Positions 42,733 through 51,142 of a stretch of DNA of 64,000 nucleotides are shown here, in pieces. A model generated the notes under the pieces. The model was not told where the DNA came from. It was given only the letters and a program-made list of their open reading frames with translations, and searched no databases. The stretch is from Asaia bogorensis. GTDB lineage: Bacteria > Pseudomonadota > Alphaproteobacteria > Acetobacterales > Acetobacteraceae. Each line of letters starts with the position of its first letter. Positions within the stretch are counted from its first letter, which is position 1. The position numbers and the translations under genes are program-made. The DNA lies in contig CAMDGX010000008.1 in assembly GCA_945897825.1 (NCBI GenBank), positions 1 to 64,000 of the forward strand. The letters run 5' to 3'.

Positions 42733-43695
42733 ATGTTCGATGCAGCCTTTGCCCGCCTGGAGACCCTGGGGACGTCCGCGGCGGCGATCCTGCCGGGGCT
42801 GCTGCTGGGGATCGTGGTGTTCACGCTGGGGCTGTTCCTGGCGCGGGGCGTGCGCGCGGCGGTGACGCGGGCGGCCTCGCTGCGCGAGGCGTCGGCGGGA
42901 TCGGCGTCGGTGCTGGGGCGGATCGCGGGCGGGCTGGCGACGCTGGTGGTGTTCCTGGTCGCGGCGGCCGTCGCGTTTCCGTCGGTGTCGGCGGCGGATC
43001 TGTTCAACCTGCTGGGCATCGGCGGCGTGGCGATCGGGTTCGCGTTCCGCGACGTGCTGCAGAACCTGCTGGCGGGGATCCTGATCCTGCTGACGCGGCC
43101 GTTCCGGATCGGCGACCAGGTGCGGCAGGGGAACGAGGAAGGGACGGTCGAGGATATCTGGGTGCGGGCGACGGTGCTGCGGACCTATGACAACCGGCGC
43201 ATCCTGATTCCGAACGCCACGCTGTTCACCGACAAGATCGAGGTGATCACGGCCTACGAGCGGCGGCGGCTGCAGTTCAAGCTGACGATCGGCAGCGGGG
43301 ACGATATCGCGCAGGCGCGCGCGGTGATCGTGCGGGCGCTGCACGGGACGCCGGGGGTGTTGGACGAGCCGGCGCCGGACGCGCTGGCGACTGGGCTGAG
43401 CGATGCCGGCGTGGACATGGTGGCGCGGTTCTGGATCAACCCGCCGCGGCGGCGCGAGGCGCTGGATGCGCTCGACGGGGCCATCGAGTCGGTGAAGGTG
43501 GCGCTGGGCGAGGCGGGGCTGGACCTGCCGTTTCCGACGACGCAGGTGCTGTTCCATGACCAGACCGAGGAGACGGACGGCGACCGGGCGCGCCAGCGGG
43601 AAGGCTGGCCGGCGCCCGGGCGGGCGGTGCCGCGGCCCAGGTGGCAGGCGGTGCGGGAGCGCGGGGCGGAAGATGACGGCGGCGGCCCCGCATGA
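42733..43695 (+). CDS. Mechanosensitive ion channel MscS family protein
   Basis: A 320-residue MscS-type channel. Three hydrophobic segments precede the pore helix and beta domain: LLGIGGVAIGFAFRDVLQNLLAGILILLTRPFRIGDQV is the canonical pore and upper-beta signature, followed by GTVEDIWVRATVLRTYDNRRILIPNATLF. It opens under membrane tension in hypo-osmotic shock. The ATG (MFDAAF) is chosen as the first start that gives helix 1 intact. Its stop overlaps the DUF2254 start (ATGA). The C-terminal 35 residues are charged and variable. Confidence 0.93.
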   Translation: MFDAAFARLETLGTSAAAILPGLLLGIVVFTLGLFLARGVRAAVTRAASLREASAGSASVLGRIAGGLATLVVFLVAAAVAFPSVSAADLFNLLGIGGVAIGFAFRDVLQNLLAGILILLTRPFRIGDQVRQGNEEGTVEDIWVRATVLRTYDNRRILIPNATLFTDKIEVITAYERRRLQFKLTIGSGDDIAQARAVIVRALHGTPGVLDEPAPDALATGLSDAGVDMVARFWINPPRRREALDALDGAIESVKVALGEAGLDLPFPTTQVLFHDQTEETDGDRARQREGWPAPGRAVPRPRWQAVRERGAEDDGGGPA

Positions 43696-44969
43696 GCGGG
43701 ACGCTGCGGCAGTGGCTGGAGGCGCTGGGGGACATCTTCTGGATCCGCCCGGCGTTGCTGGTGCTGGGCGGCGTGGTGCTGGGCGAGTTGGCGGTTCTGG
43801 TGGAGCAGGCCGACGTCGTCGTGCCCTGGGTTCCGGACGGCTGGATCTACAACGGCGGCGAGTCCGGGGCGCGGGCGATGCTGGGGGCGGTGGCATCCTC
43901 GACCATCGGGGTGGCGGGCACGACGTTCTCGATCACGGTGGCGGCGCTGTCGCTGGCGTCGGGCCAGATGGGGCCGCGGCTGCTGCGCAACTTCATCCGC
44001 GATCCCGGCAACCAGTATGCGCTGGGCATCTTCCTGGGCACCTTCGCCTATGCGCTGGTCGTGCTGCGCACGGTGCGCTCCGTGGACGAGGTGGCGTTCG
44101 TGCCGCACCTGGCGGTGTCCGGCGCGCTGGTGCTGGCGTTGCTGTGCGTGGCGACGCTGGTGTGGTTCGTGCACCACGTGGCGTCGGGCATCAACGTGGA
44201 GACGGTGATCGACCTTGTGCATGTGGAACTGGACGCGGCGATCGAGCGGCTGTGCCCGGAGCGGGCGGAGGAGGAGGTTTCGGCGGTGCGGCCGCGCGGG
44301 GAGGCGGTGACGCTGGACGGGCACGGCTATCTGCGCGCGGTGGACGTGGCGGGGCTGGCGGATTGGGCGGCGGCGCAGGGGGCTGTGGTGGTGCTGCTGG
44401 TGAAGCCCGGCGACTACGTGTTCACCGGAGCCGCGGTGGCCGAGGTGGAAGGCGGGCGAGACGGGGCGGCGGCGGCTCGCGCGGCGCTGGCGCTGGGTGC
44501 GCGGCAGGCGGCGGCGGAGGATCTGGAGTTCGCGGTGCGGCAGCTGGTGGAGGTGGCGGTGCGGGCGCTGTCGCCGGGGATCAACGATCCGTTCACGGCG
44601 ATGGCGGTGCTGGACCGACTGGGCGCGTCGCTGTGCGAGGTGGCGCGGCGGCAGCTGCCGGGCCGGACGGTGGTGCGCGGGGGGCGCGTGGTGCTGTTCC
44701 GCCGCGTGACCGACTATGCCGGCTTGACCGACGCGATGTTCCATATGATCCGGCAAAGCGCGATCGGGTCGCCGGCGGTGCTGATCCGGATGGTGGAGGT
44801 GCTGGGGCAGGTGACGGCGGTGGAAGGTCGGGCGGAGCGGCGGATGGAACTGGGGCGGCACGCGGCGTTGGCGCTGGCGGCGGGGCGGGTGGGGATTGCC
44901 GATCCCGCCGACCTTGCGGCGCTGCAGGGGCGGGCGGCGACACTGGCGCGGTTCTCCGCGGGCGGGTGA
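43692..44969 (+). CDS. DUF2254 domain-containing membrane protein
   Basis: A 425-residue predicted membrane protein of DUF2254. Helices lie near residues 15-35, 65-90, 105-130 and 140-165, followed by a long cytoplasmic region with GYLRAVDVAGLADWAA and RALSPGINDPFTAMAVLDRL, the family's most conserved part. Function unknown; the family is common in proteobacteria and often near transport or stress genes. It overlaps the MscS gene by four bases (ATGA), so the two probably respond to the same condition. Confidence 0.88.
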   Translation: MSGTLRQWLEALGDIFWIRPALLVLGGVVLGELAVLVEQADVVVPWVPDGWIYNGGESGARAMLGAVASSTIGVAGTTFSITVAALSLASGQMGPRLLRNFIRDPGNQYALGIFLGTFAYALVVLRTVRSVDEVAFVPHLAVSGALVLALLCVATLVWFVHHVASGINVETVIDLVHVELDAAIERLCPERAEEEVSAVRPRGEAVTLDGHGYLRAVDVAGLADWAAAQGAVVVLLVKPGDYVFTGAAVAEVEGGRDGAAAARAALALGARQAAAEDLEFAVRQLVEVAVRALSPGINDPFTAMAVLDRLGASLCEVARRQLPGRTVVRGGRVVLFRRVTDYAGLTDAMFHMIRQSAIGSPAVLIRMVEVLGQVTAVEGRAERRMELGRHAALALAAGRVGIADPADLAALQGRAATLARFSAGG

Positions 44970-45005
44970 GGATCCGGGCCGATGCGCGCGTTGGCGCGTG
45001 CGCGC

Positions 45006-45506
45006 TCAGGAACCTGCGGACCGGCGCGCCGCCTGGGGGGCCATGCGCCCTTGCAGGTGGGCCACCGAGAGGAGGAGGCGCATGGCCGAGGCGGCGACGA
45101 GGGCGGCGGGGTCGAACATGCCGCTGCCGGCGAGGACCCGGACGATCTGTTCGTCGGTGGAGGTGAAGACGCTGGCGCACATGTTCCAGTCGGGGAAGCT
45201 GCGGACGGCAATCGGTCCGGCGGAGAGCCTGCGGATTTGGCAGTGATCGGGGTCGCGTTCGATGCGGCGCAGCGTGCACTCGACATCGATGCGGCGGCCT
45301 TCGAGCACCTGGACGAACCAGCCGTCGCAGGCCAGCAATGCGCCGGTGACCGCGTTGGCGGCGTTGTTGCGGGCGGAGATCGCGAGGATCTGCGCGATGC
45401 ATTCGGCTTCGGTGGCATGCTGCACGCGGGTGGCGCGGCTGACGTAAACCACCGCGTGCAGGCTGAAGCTTCCGGACACTCCTTTGCCTGCCGCTTCCAG
45501 TCCCAA
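45006..45506 (-). CDS. BLUF domain blue-light photoreceptor
   Basis: A 166-residue protein that is essentially a BLUF domain plus a helical tail. BLUF domains sense blue light through FAD. The key residues are present: Tyr21 in VVYVSRAT, Asn near 48, Gln66 in the FVQVLEG motif, and Trp107/Met109 in FPDWNM. No output domain is fused, so it must act by protein contacts. The start is uncertain: TTG at 45506 or GTG at 45479 (with GGCAGG upstream), giving 166 or 157 residues. It lies convergent to DUF2254 and about 130 bases from the AbgB-like gene. Confidence 0.9.
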   Translation of the reverse strand: MGLEAAGKGVSGSFSLHAVVYVSRATRVQHATEAECIAQILAISARNNAANAVTGALLACDGWFVQVLEGRRIDVECTLRRIERDPDHCQIRRLSAGPIAVRSFPDWNMCASVFTSTDEQIVRVLAGSGMFDPAALVAASAMRLLLSVAHLQGRMAPQAARRSAGS

Positions 45507-45591
45507 GGCACTCTATCCCATCGCCGGGCGTGTTCCCGCTGCGGGGGTGATGCAGCGGGATTGCTTTCGGCGCCGTTAACGACCGGATGCG

Positions 45592-45623
45592 GGAGGGCGG
45601 CGGGTTCGGCGCCGCCGCCCTCC
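45592..45623 (-). terminator. Strong hairpin downstream of the AbgB-like gene
   Basis: A perfect 12-bp stem GGAGGGCGGCGG/CCGCCGCCCTCC with an eight-base loop lies 10 bases past the stop of the minus-strand M20 gene and before the BLUF gene. No T run follows, so if it terminates, it does so as a strong structure or with Rho. It separates the two genes. Confidence 0.55.
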
Positions 45624-45633
45624 GTTGCCTGGT

Positions 45634-47067
45634 TCAGGCCCGCTGCTTGATCGGTGGCTTCACGTCGGTCGGCAGCGGGCAGACATAGGGGTTGGTGGCG
45701 GTTCGCGCCGCGTAGTCGGCCTTGGCCTGTTCGATGATGGCGGGGTTGGCCAGGGCGTCGACGGCGGTTGAGGCCATGATCTTGGCGACATGGACGAGGC
45801 CCTTGTGGGCGATGCCGGACTTGCCCTGGGCGGTGAGCTGCCAGGAGTGGCCCGGGGTGCCGATGGCGTAGGTGGCGCCGCGGGCCTGGACGGTGGGGAC
45901 AACCCAGGAGACGTCGCCGACATCGGTGCTGCCCATCATGGGGGCGCCCTTGGCGTCGAGCGGGGTGATTTCGTCGCAGAGGGGTTTTTCGAGGTCGGGC
46001 TTGGCGCCGATGCGGCGGAAGGCGCTGGTGATGTCCTCCGGGGAGAGGGTGGATTGGATCTGCTTCGCGTAGGCGCGGTCGGCGTCGTCGAAGGGGGGCG
46101 GGCCGAGGCGTTCGAAGGCGGCGTACATGGTCTTTTCGAGCGGGGTGTTGCCGAGGAGGTTCGACACCGCCGAGACGACCTGGTGGGTGACGGTGGTTTC
46201 GGTCATCAGAGCAGCACCTTCGGCGCATTTCTTCACGCGCTCGATGAGGGGCCAGAGCTCGGGGAGCTCGCGGGCGCGGATGGCGTAGCGGATCTTGGCG
46301 GTGCCCTGGACGACGTTCGGCGCGATGCCGCCGGTGTCGAGATAGGCGTAGTGGATGCGCGCGTCGCTGGGCATGTGTTCGCGCATGTAGTTGACGGCGA
46401 CGTTCATGAGCTCGACCGCGTCGAGCGCCGAGCGGCCCAGGTGGGGGGAGGCGGCGGCGTGCGAGGGGCGGCCGGTGAAGGTGAAGTCGATGCGGGTGTT
46501 GGCGAGGGACATCGCGTCGTTGACGCCGGAGAAAGCGGCGGGGTGCCAGGAGATGGCGATGTCGACATCCTTGAAGGCGCCTTCGCGGACCATGAAGGAT
46601 TTCGCCGCGCCGCCTTCCTCGGCGGGGCAGCCGTAGTAGCGGACGCGGCCCTTGAGGCCGTTCTCGGCGAGCCAGTCCTTCACGGCGGTGGCGGCGAGGA
46701 GGGCGGCGCTGCCGAGGAGATTGTGGCCGCAGCCGTGGCCGAGGCCGTTTCCGGGCAGGGGCTTCTTCTCGGCGATGCCGGCTTCCTGGGAGAGGCCGGG
46801 CAGGGCGTCGTATTCGCCGAGGATGGCGATGACGGGGCCTTCGTCGCCGGCTTCGCCCATCACGGCGGTCGGGATGCCGGCGACCTCGCGGCTGACGCGG
46901 AAGCCCTGGGCCTCGAGCATGGCGGTGTGTTCGGCGGTGGATTCGTATTCGTCGTAGGCGATCTCGGGCTTGTCCCAGATGCGGTCGGCGAGGTCGAGGA
47001 AGTCCTGGCGCTTGGCGTCGATGAGGGTCCAGACCCGGTCGGCGTTCGGGGATTGGGTGTTTGGCAT
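45634..47067 (-). CDS. M20 family amidohydrolase, AbgB-like
   Basis: A 477-residue M20 metallopeptidase of the AbgB group (p-aminobenzoyl-glutamate utilisation/aminoacylase-like). Metal motifs are GEYDALPGL, GHGCGHNLLG and the catalytic AEEGGAAK; the dimerisation domain contains GRPSHAAASPH. SWVVPTVQARGATYAIGTPGHSWQ is the AbgB C-terminal signature. Length agrees with AbgB (about 480). The GGAG ribosome site lies upstream of the ATG at 47067. No abgA/abgT partner is adjacent, so the exact amide substrate is unknown. Confidence 0.9.
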   Translation of the reverse strand: MPNTQSPNADRVWTLIDAKRQDFLDLADRIWDKPEIAYDEYESTAEHTAMLEAQGFRVSREVAGIPTAVMGEAGDEGPVIAILGEYDALPGLSQEAGIAEKKPLPGNGLGHGCGHNLLGSAALLAATAVKDWLAENGLKGRVRYYGCPAEEGGAAKSFMVREGAFKDVDIAISWHPAAFSGVNDAMSLANTRIDFTFTGRPSHAAASPHLGRSALDAVELMNVAVNYMREHMPSDARIHYAYLDTGGIAPNVVQGTAKIRYAIRARELPELWPLIERVKKCAEGAALMTETTVTHQVVSAVSNLLGNTPLEKTMYAAFERLGPPPFDDADRAYAKQIQSTLSPEDITSAFRRIGAKPDLEKPLCDEITPLDAKGAPMMGSTDVGDVSWVVPTVQARGATYAIGTPGHSWQLTAQGKSGIAHKGLVHVAKIMASTAVDALANPAIIEQAKADYAARTATNPYVCPLPTDVKPPIKQRA

Positions 47068-47348
47068 GGGGGGCTCCTGGGATCGGGAGCGGGAGGTTAC
47101 GCGGGGGCGGGGCGGGGGGCCAGAGCGGGAGGGCTGGGGTTCGTGACGTCTCAATTCGGGGACCAGATGCCGCAAATGTGACGGGAAATCGGCCCCGGAA
47201 GTTCCAAATTGGTTACAGGATCCTGGGAATCGCGTTGTGAGGCCCGGGGGGGGCTGGCAGATTGCCGCTCGTTTCGACGCAGCGATTGGGACAGGGGGGT
47301 GGCCATGGTGGATCGACTCAACGTGCTGATCGATGTTGGCGGGGTGGC

Positions 47349-48080
47349 ATGAGCGGCGGTCGGCGCAAGGATGCCTTGCCGTTGCGCGCCGCGCCGAGCG
47401 AGACGCGGCAGGCCAGCGGGGCGACGATGCGGCGCGAGGCGCCGGCGCGCGGCGCGGTGGGCGGCGGGTTCGGGTTGCGCGCCGAGAAGGCGGTGTGCCC
47501 GGTGCTGCTGGTCGGCGACCTGCCGATCGTTCTGGCGGGGCTGCGGACGCTGCTGGCGCAGGAGCGGACGCTTCGGGTGGCGGGCGAGGTGATTGGCACG
47601 GCGGCGGCGTTGCAGGCGGCGCCGGCGGGGGCAGGGGTGGTGGTGTTTGCCACCGGCACCTGGACCGCGGCCTGCGCCGAGGCGCTGGCGATCCTGCGCA
47701 CGCGCCATCCGGGGGCGCGGGTGGTGCTGGTGCTGGGCGATGGGGATGCGGCGCAGATGCGGCATTTCCTGGCCGGGGGCGGGCATTCGGTGCTGCCGAT
47801 ATCGGTGGGGCCGGACAGCCTGGTGGATGCGGTGCGGGCGGCGCGGCCGGATGCGCCGGCGCTGGAGGAGATGCGCGGCGCGCTGAGCGGGCGCGAGTCG
47901 CTGGTGCTGCGGCGCAAGGTGAACGGGCATACCAACAAGGCGATCGCCGCCGACCTCGGGCTCAGCGTGAAGACGGTCGAGACGTATTACACGCGGGCGA
48001 TGGAGAAGCTGGGGCTGCAGAACCGGTCGCAGGTTTTGCACTATGCGCTCGGCCAGGGCTGGATCAGCAGCCCGACGTAA
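47349..48080 (+). CDS. LuxR-family response-regulator-like transcription factor
   Basis: About 243 residues. Residues about 55-165 look like a degenerate receiver (VLLVGDLPIVLAGLRTLLAQE, VVLVLGDGDAAQM) in which the usual phosphoacceptor Asp is not obvious. The C-terminal HTH is clear: LSGRESLVLRRKVNGHTNKAIAADLGLSVKTVETYYTRAMEKLGLQNRSQVLHYA. The first 50 residues are basic and poorly conserved, so an internal start (47428) is possible. It is divergent from the AbgB-like gene and directly upstream of a PEP-CTERM gene, suggesting it regulates those genes. Confidence 0.88.
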   Translation: MSGGRRKDALPLRAAPSETRQASGATMRREAPARGAVGGGFGLRAEKAVCPVLLVGDLPIVLAGLRTLLAQERTLRVAGEVIGTAAALQAAPAGAGVVVFATGTWTAACAEALAILRTRHPGARVVLVLGDGDAAQMRHFLAGGGHSVLPISVGPDSLVDAVRAARPDAPALEEMRGALSGRESLVLRRKVNGHTNKAIAADLGLSVKTVETYYTRAMEKLGLQNRSQVLHYALGQGWISSPT

Positions 48081-48147
48081 CATAACGTTTCGGATCGGCC
48101 GTCGATCTGTTACATTTCTTTGGCAGGCGTCGCGGTTCCCGGGTTGA

Positions 48148-48164
48148 CGTAACTCTCCGTTACG
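48148..48164. promoter_or_regulatory. Palindrome CGTAAC-TCTCC-GTTACG upstream of a PEP-CTERM gene
   Basis: Perfect 6-bp arms separated by five bases, about 105 bases before the PEP-CTERM gene and just after the LuxR-type gene. A TTGACG at 48144-48149 overlaps its left arm and could be a -35 element, placing the site between -35 and -10. A related inverted repeat (CGGTAAC-x6-GTGACCG) lies before the PEP-CTERM protease at 50444-50463; both contain GTAACTCT. Candidate binding site of the neighbouring LuxR-type protein. Confidence 0.5.
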
Positions 48165-48268
48165 CAATGTAGGGATTGCCCGGACAAGCTTTCACAAAGG
48201 TTTCACTCTACCTTATCGGTAGCGGTCCAATTTCGTGCCGCGGCTCTCATTCATTTTGCCGGGACACC

Positions 48269-49111
48269 ATGATAATGCGGACTTTCTTACAAAGCGGTTT
48301 CGTCGCGTTGGCTTTCGCCTCGTCGGCTTTGATGGGTCAGGCCGGAGCGGCGCCAGTGTACGACACGTCTGTCGGGCCGGCTAACCTGAGTGGCTCGCGC
48401 ACGTTTTCTGCAACTGAGTTCGAACTGGATGCCGGGGGCAATGGGATCTCCAGTTCCACCTTCGGATCCCTGACGATCAGCTGGGACATCGGCTACACGA
48501 TGGGCGTGACACCCTGGCGCTATTCCTACACCGTTTCCTGGACCCCGTCGAATTCTCTCAGCAACATCAGCCACTTCATACTCGACCTGAGCGACAACTG
48601 CTCCGTGGCGGGCTCTAACTGCGTCGTGGACCCCGTGAAGGTGAATGCCCAAGGGGTTGCGTCGAGCGCGAGCGTGAGCCCCGGGACCTACGGCCAAGAC
48701 GGCTCGAATCCTTTCATGGCTGGTCAAATCACCGGCGTGAAGTTCAACGTTGAGATGGGTACCCCCTATACGATCGAGTTCGACTCCGCCCGCGCGCCGG
48801 TGTGGGGCGACTTCTACACCAAGGGGGGCAACCCGAGTGATTCGCCCAGTGGGGGGTCGGTCAAGGGTTGGTATGCCCAGAATCTCGGCATCGATGCACT
48901 GACCAAGGCGACGTCCAGTGACATCCTCGCCTTCATCGCGACGCCGGATACCGTCACCACCATGACCTGCCCGGGTGGCATTGGAACGTTTCCGAACTGC
49001 AACCAGCAGAACGTTGAAACCCCGGAGCCGGCGAGCCTGGCGCTGTTGGGCATGGGGCTTCTCGGCCTCGCCGGGGCGCGGGCGCGGCGGCAGCGGGCCG
49101 TTCAGGCCTGA
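48269..49111 (+). CDS. PEP-CTERM sorting-domain protein
   Basis: A 280-residue exported protein with a signal peptide (FLQSGFVALAFASSALMG, cleavage near AGAAP) and a C-terminal sorting signal TPEPASLALLGMGLLGLAGARARRQRA: PEP motif, hydrophobic helix, basic tail. Such proteins are recognised by an exosortase and placed at the surface, often with exopolysaccharide. The mature part is Ser/Thr/Gly-rich with no family I recognise; four Cys may form disulfides. The start (ATG at 48269, or 48275) is not firm. It follows the LuxR-type gene and its palindrome. Confidence 0.85.
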   Translation: MIMRTFLQSGFVALAFASSALMGQAGAAPVYDTSVGPANLSGSRTFSATEFELDAGGNGISSSTFGSLTISWDIGYTMGVTPWRYSYTVSWTPSNSLSNISHFILDLSDNCSVAGSNCVVDPVKVNAQGVASSASVSPGTYGQDGSNPFMAGQITGVKFNVEMGTPYTIEFDSARAPVWGDFYTKGGNPSDSPSGGSVKGWYAQNLGIDALTKATSSDILAFIATPDTVTTMTCPGGIGTFPNCNQQNVETPEPASLALLGMGLLGLAGARARRQRAVQA

Positions 49112-49197
49112 CGCCTGAGACCCATCCTGTCGCGACGGCCGGTGCGGGAGACCGCACCGGCCGTTTGCATGTTTGCGGGATGGGCGCACGGTCACGA

Positions 49198-50346
49198 TCA
49201 GGCGGCGGTGGGCCGGCGGCGTCGGCTGGCGATGCCGAGGCCGAGGAGGGCGCTGCCGAGGAGAGCCAGGCTCGTGGGCTCGGGGATGTCGGTCTCGCCG
49301 ATCCCGCCGACGGCGAAGGCCGTGTCGAATGATTCCTGCGCGCGCCTGGTGGGCTTGCCGCCGCCGGTCGTGGTGGTCTTCTTGCCGCCGCCGCCAGTGG
49401 TGGTCGTCGTGGTTGTCGTGGTCGTCGTCGTCGTGGTTGCGGTCGTGGTGCCGGCCACGGTGTTCCAGCCGAGAACGTCCATGACGATCTTGTCGGCCAG
49501 CGTCAGGTCGTTGACCACGCCGGCATGGGCATAGGCGCTGTAGGAGTCGCCGGCGGTGGAGGCCCAGTCGGTGCGGTCGGCGGTGCCGGCGTTGTTGAAG
49601 CTGGCGAGGGCGGTGTTGCCGCCGTCGATGGAGAAGTAGGCGGGGGCGGTGTAGCTGAAGCTCGAGGTGCCGGGCGCGCCGTAGCGGAAGATGTCGATCG
49701 GCAGGGCGTTGACCGGCGAGGAGCCGCCCAGGCCGGAGACCCGGCCGAGGACGTGGCTGATTTCGTGCAGGGCGACGCCCATGAAGTCGTAGGTGCCGGC
49801 GGAGATGCCGTCGGTGCGGTCGAAATCGAAGGCGTAGCCGGCGCCGAAACCGACATAGCCGTCGGTTGCCGTGGAGATGGCCGGGGCAATGCCCATGGCG
49901 CGGGCGAGGGCCGGGGTGAGGGTGTAGTTCAGCGTTCCAGCCGGGCTGCTGCGGGCCATGCTGCCGTAGGCGAGCTGGTCGTAGGAGGAGGTGGAGGTGG
50001 CGCCGAGCATCGACTGGATCTGGCTGTAGCTGTAGCTGCCGTAGCCCGTCATGCCGGCGACGCCGATGCTGGTGACCGGGGAGCCGAGGAGCTCACCCCA
50101 GCCGACATGCAGGTTGATGGTGACGGGGTTGACGAACATCTTCTCGTAGACGCTGGCGGCGGCCTGGAAGGCGGATTTCACCTGGGTCGCATTGGAGAGG
50201 TTGTTCACGCTGGTGGCATAGGTGGTGTTGATGGTGAGGGCAGAGGCGGTGTCGGTGGCGCCGAGGAGCAGGGCGGCGCCGAGGATGGCCGCGAGCGCGG
50301 GGCGCGCCGCTTCGGACGGGAAGGTTCGATTCGCGGCGTTCGGCAT
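49198..50346 (-). CDS. PEP-CTERM zinc metalloprotease (NF038122 family)
   Basis: A 382-residue exported protein: signal peptide (LAAILGAALLLGATDTASA), a protease domain with the metzincin-like zinc motif HEISHVLG (His194, Glu195, His198), a threonine-rich linker at about residues 300-330 (long runs of Thr, then Gly/Lys), and a PEP-CTERM tail (IPEPTSLALLGSALLGLGIASRRRR). I recognise this as the NF038122 metalloprotease family. The Thr run is a likely glycosylation or spacer segment. The GGAG ribosome site and a GTAACTCT-bearing inverted repeat upstream link it with the other PEP-CTERM gene. Confidence 0.9.
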   Translation of the reverse strand: MPNAANRTFPSEAARPALAAILGAALLLGATDTASALTINTTYATSVNNLSNATQVKSAFQAAASVYEKMFVNPVTINLHVGWGELLGSPVTSIGVAGMTGYGSYSYSQIQSMLGATSTSSYDQLAYGSMARSSPAGTLNYTLTPALARAMGIAPAISTATDGYVGFGAGYAFDFDRTDGISAGTYDFMGVALHEISHVLGRVSGLGGSSPVNALPIDIFRYGAPGTSSFSYTAPAYFSIDGGNTALASFNNAGTADRTDWASTAGDSYSAYAHAGVVNDLTLADKIVMDVLGWNTVAGTTTATTTTTTTTTTTTTTGGGGKKTTTTGGGKPTRRAQESFDTAFAVGGIGETDIPEPTSLALLGSALLGLGIASRRRRPTAA

Positions 50347-50704
50347 TCACGCTACTCCGGTTGCCAGTGACCTTGGCGGTGGGGTGACCCTGTTGTCGTC
50401 GGTCGTCGCCTCATGCGATCGACGACATACGTTTACGCTTTAACGGTCACTAAAGAGTTACCGCCAGGGGATGCGGCTTGTGCAGCAAAGGTACACATAA
50501 AGTATAGAAAATGAGAAATGCGTCATCACATGAATGACGGCCCATCCCGCGGAAGGTGCTGGAGGGGATTTCAGTACATAGCGGGCGCGATGGGGCAGGA
50601 ACTGACGTACCAAGCCGGCTGAACTCCGATTTGGGGCGTCAGGTCAGGAAAAATACAATTCGATTGGACGTGTATCGTAGTGTCACAAAAGAATTTATTT
50701 TGTG
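50347..50704. other. 358-bp intergenic region with AT-rich control elements
   Basis: Between the PEP-CTERM protease start and the MaoC-like gene. It is much more AT-rich than its surroundings. It contains the inverted repeat at 50444-50463 and a second candidate, CGTCAT/ATGACG, around 50521-50540. No ORF with a ribosome site, tRNA or hairpin terminator is evident. The left part is presumably the protease promoter. Confidence 0.6.
50444..50463. promoter_or_regulatory. Inverted repeat upstream of the PEP-CTERM protease
   Basis: On the minus strand it reads CGGTAAC-TCTTTA-GTGACCG, with one mismatch between the arms. It shares GTAACTCT with the palindrome at 48148-48164. It lies about 100 bases before the protease start, the same distance as the other site from its gene. 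Candidate co-regulation by the LuxR-type protein at 47349. Confidence 0.4.
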
Positions 50705-51142
50705 TCAGGTGGGGCGTCGCCGCAGGACGTAGGTGACGCCGAGGAGGGCGACCTCGGTGGCACCGGTGGTGACGGCCATGTCGATTGTGGCGCGGCCGCG
50801 GGTTGGGTCGGTGGGGGAGGGGCTGGTGGCGGTCCATCGGGCGCGGACATCGTAGTCGGTGTCGGGCCAGGTGGGGACGCGGAAGCGGGCCTGGTTCAGG
50901 CTGTAGCCGGCCACCACCGCGACGTTCGTGATGGCGCGGACCATCAGGCCGATGGCCATGCCCTGGGTGTGCAGGCCGGAGGCGCAGAGGCGGCCGAAAT
51001 AGGAGCGTGCGGCGGCTTCGTCGTCGAGGTGGAAAGGCTGGGGGTCGTAGAGCTGGGCGAAGGCGATGATCTCGGCGCGGGTGAGGCGGAAGGTGCCGCA
51101 GGGGAACCAGGCGCCGAGGGAGAGGTCTTCGAGGTGTTGCAT
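50705..51142 (-). CDS. MaoC family hydratase/dehydratase
   Basis: A 145-residue hot-dog-fold protein. The catalytic Asp/His hydratase motif is seen in AQLYDPQPFHLDDEAA, and FGRLCASGLHTQGMA is the R-hydratase conserved follow-up. It would hydrate an enoyl-CoA in fatty-acid or acid catabolism; chain length is unknown. Its ATG shares a base with the stop of the alpha/beta hydrolase gene (TGATG), so the two are coupled. Confidence 0.88.
   Translation of the reverse strand: MQHLEDLSLGAWFPCGTFRLTRAEIIAFAQLYDPQPFHLDDEAAARSYFGRLCASGLHTQGMAIGLMVRAITNVAVVAGYSLNQARFRVPTWPDTDYDVRARWTATSPSPTDPTRGRATIDMAVTTGATEVALLGVTYVLRRRPT

Noticed and set aside
48081-48268. Possible sigma-54 promoter upstream of the PEP-CTERM gene (TGGCAGGCGTCGC)
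   Set aside because: The GG-GC spacing is wrong and the TTGC box is missing; the GTAAC palindrome and a sigma-70-like arrangement fit better.
49390-49450. Repetitive GTGGTCGTC tract resembling a tandem repeat or small array
   Set aside because: It is coding sequence for the threonine stalk of the PEP-CTERM protease, with no spacer structure, so not a CRISPR.
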